From Neurospora tetrasperma FGSC 2508 (taxonomy: Eukaryota > Ascomycota > Sordariomycetes > Sordariales > Sordariaceae), in NCBI RefSeq assembly GCF_000213175.1, contig NW_009799179.1:6493519-6557518 (forward strand): 64,000 nucleotides of DNA, given 5' to 3'. The notes beneath the pieces were generated by a model. It was given only the letters and a program-made list of their open reading frames with translations. It was not told the DNA's origin and did not search any database. Each line of letters starts with the position of its first letter. Position 1 is the first letter of the stretch. Both the position numbers and the translations under genes were made by a program. Positions 57,389-64,000 of this stretch are shown here, piece after piece.

Positions 57389-59328
57389 ATGAGCACCAAG
57401 AATTGGCCCCACAACGGCCACGGAGCCTCCGACCCCGACCGGGACCGGGATGACCTCGCCGTTGGCCGGTCCTCCGTCGACACTCACCACCACGAACCCG
57501 ACGAGCACACCCGCCTCCTCCCCAACCGGGTAGACAGCACCAGCATCTCCTACCTCTCACCCGACGACCCAGCTGTTTCCCCCTACAACCTCTGGACGGT
57601 TCGGCTCGTGCGCGCCATCACCGTCATCTTCACCTGCCTCACCTTCATCTGGTGGGTGCTGATGCTGGTTTCGGTCTTCGTGACTCCGCCCGGTTTGCAC
57701 GCGCGCGGATCGCCCTTTTTTGCGTTTAGTTATACTACAATTGCCCTGATCACGCTGATCACCAGCTTGCTGTTCTTTGCGGTGCCGAGTCAACCCGCGA
57801 GAGTGGTAAGCATTGTTACGGCGGCGTTGTTGCTTGTGGATGTGGTCATGATGCTGGCGGTGGAGAAGACGAGGCATGAGGAGTTGTGGGTAGGCGTGGC
57901 TAGCGTGATATGGGCGACCTTGATGGCTGTTTGGGCGGTGGCGGCTGATCGGACTGTGCAGGTGAGATTTTTCTTTTCTTCTTCTTTGGCTCTCTTTCTC
58001 TCTTGAAGACATCATGGAGAGAAAACCTTTGGTTGACAGAACGTACTGACACTCGGCTGGAATTGATTGCCAGTGGGGCAAAACTGAGGAAGAAGAACGG
58101 CTCACGGGCCGCCCGGAGACGAGGCGTACACTGCTCGAATGGGTACAGGTGCTTTTGTCTAGCATCATGTTGACGCTCGTGTCGATCGTTGTGCTACTTA
58201 CGACTTGCACGCTCACACTCCGCGCTCTAGACGCGAGAGTAGCGCCGCCAGGAGAGCGGTACTGGGTCGATGAGGACAAGTATCAGATCCATCTGTTCTG
58301 TTCTGGTCCCAAGGTGGATGCTCATGGAAACAGGACGACTACTGTGCTCTTTGAGGGTGGCGAGGATGCGGTTGAGCGTGAGCTCTGGCAGTTTGCTGAT
58401 AACGCGGTCAAAAACGGTTCCATCGCCAGATATTGCTTCGCTGATCGGCCGGGAATCGCCTGGGTATGTGAAGCTGAACGTCTCCTCTTTTCTTCCGTTC
58501 ATGGACTAACAAATCGGGACTTGATAGAGTGACGCAGCCCCTTCACCACTCTCGGCAAGCATGGCATCTGATGTTTTGAGTCAAGCGTTATCGCGCGCAG
58601 GAGAGGACGGACCGTATGTGGTACCCCATAAGCCCCTTCTTTTTTTTCCCCCTTCACAGCAGCATTAACCATGTTCCTCGCAGTTGGGTGCTTGCCAGCG
58701 CTGGCATCGGTTCCCTGTACTCACGGGTCTTCAGCTCGCGACATGGCCAAGAGGTGCGCGGGCTTCTCATGATCGATCCATTGCACGAAGACCTTCTCGG
58801 ACGAGTCGGGGCTCCCGGCCGTGGCTTCCGCCTCTGGTTGCAAGGCGTCCTCTCCCCGTGCGGTCTTGATCGCATCCCCGCCGCCATCCTCCGACACCGA
58901 AGCGCCAGGGACCGCATCTACGGCGGGTCTGCTTACCAGTCCGGAGGAGTGATCTTTGCGAAGCTGCAGGAGAGTCTGGTGGCCAACTCGCTCACCCGAC
59001 GAGATGTGGTGTCCAGCAGAACCATCCAGTATAGGACCACACCCGTGGTGGTGGTGACGTCTGGGGTGCAGATGCGGAAGGACAGCGAGTGGGAGAGCAA
59101 GGTATGTCATGAAGCCCTATTGCCCAACGTGTTCTTTTTCTGCTATCCTATCAGAAGGAAGCGTTTGCTGATGTCAATATTTACCATACACAGCAACGAG
59201 ATCTAACCCACCTTACATCGAATCTGGAAAATTGGGACATTGTAGACCAGGCGCCTCATCAAGTCTGGCGGACTTTGGAGGGACGCGAGATGATTGAGAA
59301 GAGACTGAGGAGGTTGGTTAGCTTGTAA
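57389..59328 (+). CDS. DUF2417 multi-pass membrane protein with an alpha/beta-hydrolase domain
   Basis: Five exons, 57389-57961, 58074-58463, 58528-58613, 58684-59101 and 59194-59328, give 533 residues. The first ATG gives MSTKNWPHNGHG. The N-terminal half (DUF2417) has a polar stretch with DEHTRLLPNR, then about five membrane segments. The hydrolase part begins WVDEDKYQIHLFCSGPK and LFEGGEDAVERELWQF. The nucleophile elbow is LASAGIG (Ser about 355), lacking the first Gly of GXSXG. Next come GLLMIDPLHEDL and, near the end, DQAPHQVW, whose His (about 511) could complete a triad. The family is fungal; substrate unknown. The altered elbow leaves open whether it is an active hydrolase. Confidence 0.88.
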
Positions 59329-60556
59329 CACGATACCGGACACCACTCACTCATGTTTTTTTTATGGAATTTTGTTGTCGGTATAGCACCGCATTGTCTC
59401 ATTTTCGGTTGAAGTTGGCTAGGCTCGACAGCTTGGTTGGCGATAGGGGGGATCTTTTTAGGCTGTTTGATTTCAGGGTCGTTCCCAAAGTCTTGGCCGA
59501 ACTCTTGGCACCATCGTTGAGCCTATTCAGTGGAGATTGTATGTGTACTTGGTGGGTCTGGACAAGATGTTGGACACTTCAGTTTCTTTGTTTCCATCAA
59601 CTACCTCTCGGGCTACTCTTGGTTTTCACTTTGGATTTAGGAAAACGGAGCAATGAATGATGTGATTACTGGCGAGCCAGAAGCTTTGTGAAGACGTTGA
59701 TATACGTAGGGGCCATGTACCATGTTTATTGCTGAGACCTTGATGAAGAGGGGTTCCATGTGGAAGGTGAACAGAAACCTCAAGGGGTTCATATTGCCCA
59801 ATATTCTTTTTCCACTCTCGGGTCCCATGCCTGAGCAAGGTCTCCACTTGTCGTTGACATCCAAGACCCTCACTTCCCAGTCATCTCAGCCGCGCGCTGT
59901 CCATGATCTTCCTCACCTCGAACATGACAAAAATATCAAGCATGCAGATGATGCTGCGAGGCAAGCTGGCAGTACAACAGTCAGGGACCTCTGGATAAGC
60001 CGAGCTTTGCTTGGAAGAGGTAGGCGCCTCTCCGATGTATTGATAGGGGGGTGACCATGTTTAGAGCTTTTTGTCATGTTTTATTTTTCATTCTCGCTTT
60101 TCTTTAGATGTATGGATGTCATCCCCCGTGCCTGGGTAATGCTGTGTTACCTCCCATCATCCCATGTGGATGCTGTTGTATACGACTTCCCCTTCCCGCC
60201 CCTCGTTCCTGACGAGGTTTCCCAAACATCCAAGTGACAGGGCACACGTGTTATTTGCATGCAAACCGCGGCCGGCCCCCTTCCGTTCGCAGTACCTAGT
60301 CGTAGTAGTAGCTCGTGTCGGGCTGTTCCGTCCACAGGGCCACACGCACAGATCGAGGATTAACATCCTGTCTCTACACTAAATGCCTGTCTGCCCGCCC
60401 TCGACGCACCGTAAGAGGGATCTCCGCTGCCTGTTCTTGTGTCATTGTTTTTATATTCTTCCCTGCAGGCGCCCGCCCTGGTAGTTGTCTCTATTTTATT
60501 ATTATTTTGATTCACGTTGCCGGGTAGCCCAGGCCTGATGTTAGACTAAAGGTACC

Positions 60557-60588
60557 TAGGTAGGTAGGTAGGTAGGTAGGTAGGTAGG
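60557..60588. repeat. (TAGG)8 microsatellite
   Basis: Eight tandem TAGG units continuing directly from a GGTACC palindrome. Confidence 0.97.
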
Positions 60589-60798
60589 AAAGTCGGATGG
60601 AAATGCTAGGCTGGTCCTATTCCACCTCGTTTTTAGAGGCAGGCCTGGAAATTGCACTCCGCCGTTGTGGCGGGGCCCGTAGATCGCTGTTGCTGCTGAG
60701 GTGCTGTTGTTGCTGCTCCAAAGTCATTGTTCCCGTCCGTTAGGTTCAAGCCGTTGTTGCTGCCGCCGCTCTGTCCTGCCCGACCCAACCTAAGGGGA

Positions 60799-60814
60799 GT
60801 ACCTCTAGAGGTAC
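60799..60814. repeat. 16-bp perfect palindrome GTACCTCTAGAGGTAC
   Basis: Identical on both strands. It is the most complete copy of the GGTACCTCTAG motif seen elsewhere in the spacers. Confidence 0.95.
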
Positions 60815-61236
60815 CTGACTAGAAAGTGCAGGGACAGATCCGCTGGAATCTCGCCCTGAGATGGTGGCCCAAACTTACAAGGAAATCCACAACCTCAATG
60901 CAGCAAAACACCCAAGGGCACCTGCAGCCTAGGTACTTAGAGGTGTATGTACTGTACCTACCTCTCCAGGTACCCGACGCACCGGGCCGCTGGCACTGAC
61001 TGCGTGAGGTGGTCAGTAGGTCCCGTCTTTGGACACCCGCCCAACCGCACTTCCACCGCGGACTACCTCTATGACCGCCCAAGTACAGGCGACACCACGC
61101 CCGACCGCAAGCCCAGGTTCCCTTCTCCAGTGCTACCAATCGACCGTCCTCCCCCCGGCCACCTCCACGCCCTTGTGGCCGCCGCCTCGCCAAACCCCGA
61201 CCTTAGCGCCCCGACATCTCGATACACCTCGTGTAC

Positions 61237-61237
<1 letters not shown>

Positions 61238-61278
<41 letters not shown>
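61238..61278 (+). repeat. (AGC)n trinucleotide run
   Basis: About 13 uninterrupted AGC units. In one frame it would code for polyglutamine, but that frame has no ATG. Confidence 0.95.
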
Positions 61279-61279
<1 letters not shown>

Positions 61280-62062
61280 GGCACTCAGTCGGGCGTCCCG
61301 TCTCGCCAGCCATCGCAATCCCGTCCCCCGTCCACCGTTACGTCCACTTGTCCACCGACACGGTCACCGTCCACCGCTTATACCACCGCCGCCGACTGAT
61401 TGGCGCCGACTGCACTCAGCGCGCCGTGATCGTGATTCGAGTTCGACCAGCTCGACCCCATATATCCATCTTCACCCCGTGGCCGTCGACGCCCTTTTCC
61501 CGACCGACTGACGATTGCCCGATCCTTGCTTGCCCTGGCCTGACTGAACACACTGGGCCGGCGCCCGAGTTCATAATCAACGACCACGAACGCTTTCCAA
61601 GCCCCTGTCCGCTACACCGGCCCGGGTCATCAAACTATCCCCTTCTGCCTCTCGACACCATTGTGTTCACGTCGACAACCATCCACGCCGTGTCCCCATC
61701 GAGGCGGCCAACACCAAAGCCCTTCATCCCCCCCAGTCGCAACTAACCCCTAACTGTCGGGCTCGCCAGAACAGCGCGCTAGGCAGTTACGCGCACGACT
61801 ATAGACCGACTGGCAAACCCTCGACTGCGGCTGTTGCGGTGTCGTTTTGCGACATCTGGCATTTAGTTTGCCGTATCCCTTTCGTCTCGACCAACTGGGC
61901 TTGAGCCCCCGCTTGATGTGGACGTACGCGCCTTTGTCCGCCAACCTACATCCATAATTCGCTGCGTTCGCGATCGCTGCTCGCCCCTCTTTGGAAATAC
62001 ATTGAAGCATTTTAAGAGCTTGGGATTTCGAACTACATCAAGGGTCAAAGACCAACATCGAG

Positions 62063-64000
62063 ATGGCCAGCTCAGACTACGGCGGCGGCCCCGTGGGCGA
62101 CCGCGAATACACCCATGGACATCCCCAGGGGCACCCACAAGGTGAAGTTGCGCATCGGAGAGAGGACGAGCATCTTGATATCACGCCAACGATATCACAA
62201 AACGGCGCCCCTACAAATGCCCACTTGACTCGCATTCCAGGATCGCCTGCGCTGAGCGCCGCCGATGCTACAGATCTCGAATCAAGACGCAGTGGAGAGA
62301 AGAACCGGTCGAAGCCAAAGGGGTCGAGGACAGCTAGCGGACAAGTGCGAGTGTGCAAGAAATGTGGTGAACCTTTGACGGGCCAATTTGTTCGCGCACT
62401 CGATGGGACCTTTCATTTGGATTGCTTCAAGTGTCGCGTGAGTCCCTGTTTCAGCCGCCCGTTGTGGACTTTGTGTGGCTAACCAGCTCATGTGCAGGAC
62501 TGCGGTCAAATTGTGGCTTCCAAGTTCTTCCCAGCCGACGACAACAACGGCGAGGGTCAGTATCCGCTCTGCGAGACGGATTACTTTCGCAGGTTAGGCC
62601 TGCTGTGTTACCAGTGTGGCGGTGCTCTTCGGGGCTCTTACATCACGGCCCTCGATCGCAAATACCACGTCGACCACTTTACCTGCTCGCTTTGCCCGAC
62701 TGTCTTTGGCGCTCAGGATAGCTACTACGAGCATGATGGACATGTTTACTGCCATTACCACTATTCGACACAGTACGCCCAACGTTGCAGTGGCTGCCAG
62801 ACTGCCATCCTCAAGCAGTTTGTCGAGATATTCCGAAACGGTCAAAATCAACACTGGCATCCGGAATGCTACATGATTCACAAGTTCTGGAACGTCAGGT
62901 TAAATCCCCCACAGAAAGCTCTCGGGCCGGTGCCAGATGACCCTGCTGGCCGTGAACTAGTTCGGGACGAAGAGGAGCGCATGGAGGAGAAGGTCTACCG
63001 TATTTGGAGTGTGCTTTCGACTTTCGAAGAGTCGTCGGCGGCTTGCATATCGGATATGCTTCTCCACGTAAGCAACGGAGCATATGTCGACGGTGTCATG
63101 GTAGCTAAAAAGTTCATATGGCACGTTGATATACTGTTCCACTCAGCGGATAGGCTTGACGCTACCATGGAACGGCTAGATATGACAGGTGAGAAAATCC
63201 CCCAGGATGCTTGAGCGCATCCCCGAAAAGCTAATGATGATGGTGGCTAATGAATTATAGGCCTAATGTATGGAAGAGAAGCCAAGCTTCTGTGCAAGAA
63301 GATCGTGGCATTCTTCTCGCTACTTTCTAAAACACAGGATAAGGGTGCCCGTAAGCTCGGTGTTACCCAAGAACTGTTAACACTCGTTACTGGTTTAGCC
63401 CATTACCTGAAGCTCCTTATTCGAATCTGCCTACAAGGAGCATTGCGGATCGAGAAGGAGCGTGACACCGCCGATGGTCTCGATGGGTTTTTGGATGAGC
63501 TCAATGACCTTGAGGCGCTCAAGACCGAAGATAACTCGACGACGACGCTGCAGCTAACGTCCGGCATGGCTCGCCTCTCGGCCTCGGACTCGGACTCGTG
63601 TACCCTCTGCAAAAAGCCCATTGAGGACGAGTGTGCAAAGAGCGGCGACAAAAGGTGGCATATCACGTGTGTCAACTGCTCACGTTGCCAGAAAGAACTC
63701 GGCCGGAGTCTACAAGATGCCCGACTCAACCTGTACGATTCCAAGATTTTCTGCAACAACTGCGAAACGTACAGCTCGGATAAGGCGCCGCCCTTTGAAC
63801 GCGTGTCCAAGCTGCAGCAGTATATGTTCCTGCTCCAGGTGGCATTGGCGAGGTTATTGGAGATCCTACGCATGCACGGTGCGCTTCCGTCCGCCGCTGA
63901 AGCAAGGGGTCACAATGGGATTGATGCAGGCGATGGCCGTCCGTCAATGGATGGTAGACAGAGAGGTTTCCCCGGGGGCGATCAGTCACTACATCATCGA
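62063..64000 (+). CDS. lrg-1: LIM-domain Rho GTPase-activating protein Lrg-1, C-terminal part beyond the window
   Basis: Lrg1-type proteins switch off Rho1 and so control cell-wall synthesis and tip growth in fungi. Three exons in view: 62063-62437, 62498-63188 and 63261 to the right edge (open). Two classical LIM domains start at about residue 98 (CKKCGEPLTG) and 162 (CYQCGGALRG). A third, divergent one follows (CSGCQTAILKQ). After a helical region (LVTGLAHYLKLLIRICLQ) another LIM domain lies at about 469-520 (CTLCKKPIEDE to FCNNC). The first LIM is split by the 60 bp first intron. The Rho-GAP domain expected at the C-terminus lies outside the window. The N-terminus is polar and Ser/Pro-rich. 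Confidence 0.93.

Larger units (their letters stand above)
59329..62062. other. Spacer and probable long 5' leader of lrg-1, rich in simple repeats
   Basis: 2.7 kb without a supported coding gene. The right part probably belongs to the lrg-1 leader. It holds (TAGG)8 at 60557-60588, a 16-bp palindrome at 60799-60814, several GGTACCT/CCTAGGTA elements between 60551 and 60975, and an (AGC)n run at 61238-61278. Open frames across the AGC run (up to 171 codons) start only at GTG or TTG. Confidence 0.5.

Noticed and set aside
61231-61746. 171-codon frame with a polyglutamine run
   Set aside because: It begins only at GTG, has no family feature, and lies in the probable lrg-1 leader.
1-64000. Transposons, virus-like elements, RIP-decayed DNA, biosynthetic cluster
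   Set aside because: No transposase, reverse transcriptase, polymerase or capsid-like sequence, no long terminal repeats, no AT-rich RIP blocks, and no polyketide or peptide synthetase genes were seen.

Overview
The window is nuclear DNA of a filamentous ascomycete, most likely a member of the Sordariomycetes and probably the Sordariales. Genes are compact and split by short introns (24 of them fixed here or proposed, about 55-265 bp) with GTRNGT-type donors, CTRAC-type branch sites and YAG acceptors. The gene content is eukaryotic: oligosaccharyltransferase, 60S ribosomal proteins, SNARE, spliceosomal helicase, LIM/Rho-GAP. Several proteins match fungal-only families (DUF3074, DUF2417). No rRNA, tRNA, CRISPR, intact transposon or virus-like element was recognised.

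Layout from left to right. 0-2 kb: the 5' part of a disordered protein gene running off the left edge (-). 3.3-6 kb: stt3 (-). 7.1-9.2 kb: a divergent pair of 60S ribosomal protein genes, rpl35 (-) and rpl6 (+), sharing 353 bp. 10.5-13.1 kb: gos1 (+) and atp10 (-), convergent. atp10 is divergent from a branched-chain 2-oxoacid dehydrogenase E2 gene (13.7-15.5 kb, +). 18.0 kb: a small single-pass membrane protein with a PPPPY motif. 20-20.7 kb: gluconokinase (-). 20.7-26.6 kb: almost 6 kb without a credible gene. 26.6-29.3 kb: dipeptidyl peptidase III (+) with an apparent one-base frameshift. 29.6-30.8 kb: a DUF3074 protein (-). 33.3-35.8 kb: a Zap1/ZafA-type zinc-finger regulator (-). 38.3-39.1 kb: a small protein with an acylation-type N-terminus (+). 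39.5-43.3 kb: prp5 (-). 45.0-46.3 kb: a mitochondrial HMG-box protein (+). 46.7-48.8 kb: a protein with an undescribed Trp/Cys-rich C-terminal domain (-). 49.4-50.6 kb: erg26 (+). 51.1-52.7 kb: an acidic protein of unknown function (-). 55.6-56.3 kb: a small basic protein (+). 57.4-59.3 kb: a DUF2417 membrane hydrolase (+). 62.1 kb to the right edge: lrg-1 (+), cut off before its Rho-GAP domain.

This is a housekeeping chromosome arm rather than a cluster: neighbours do not form one pathway. Links worth noting are the rpl35/rpl6 pair (same ribosomal subunit) and the atp10/E2 pair (both mitochondrial). The least explained material is: (a) four or five conserved-looking proteins of unknown function; (b) the dpp3 frameshift and its targeting-like N-terminal extension; (c) a recurrent GGTACCTAGGTA/GGTACCTCTAG motif scattered through the spacers; (d) the 5.85 kb gene-free stretch. 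All gene models were built by hand from frame, splice-site and family knowledge. No database search was possible.
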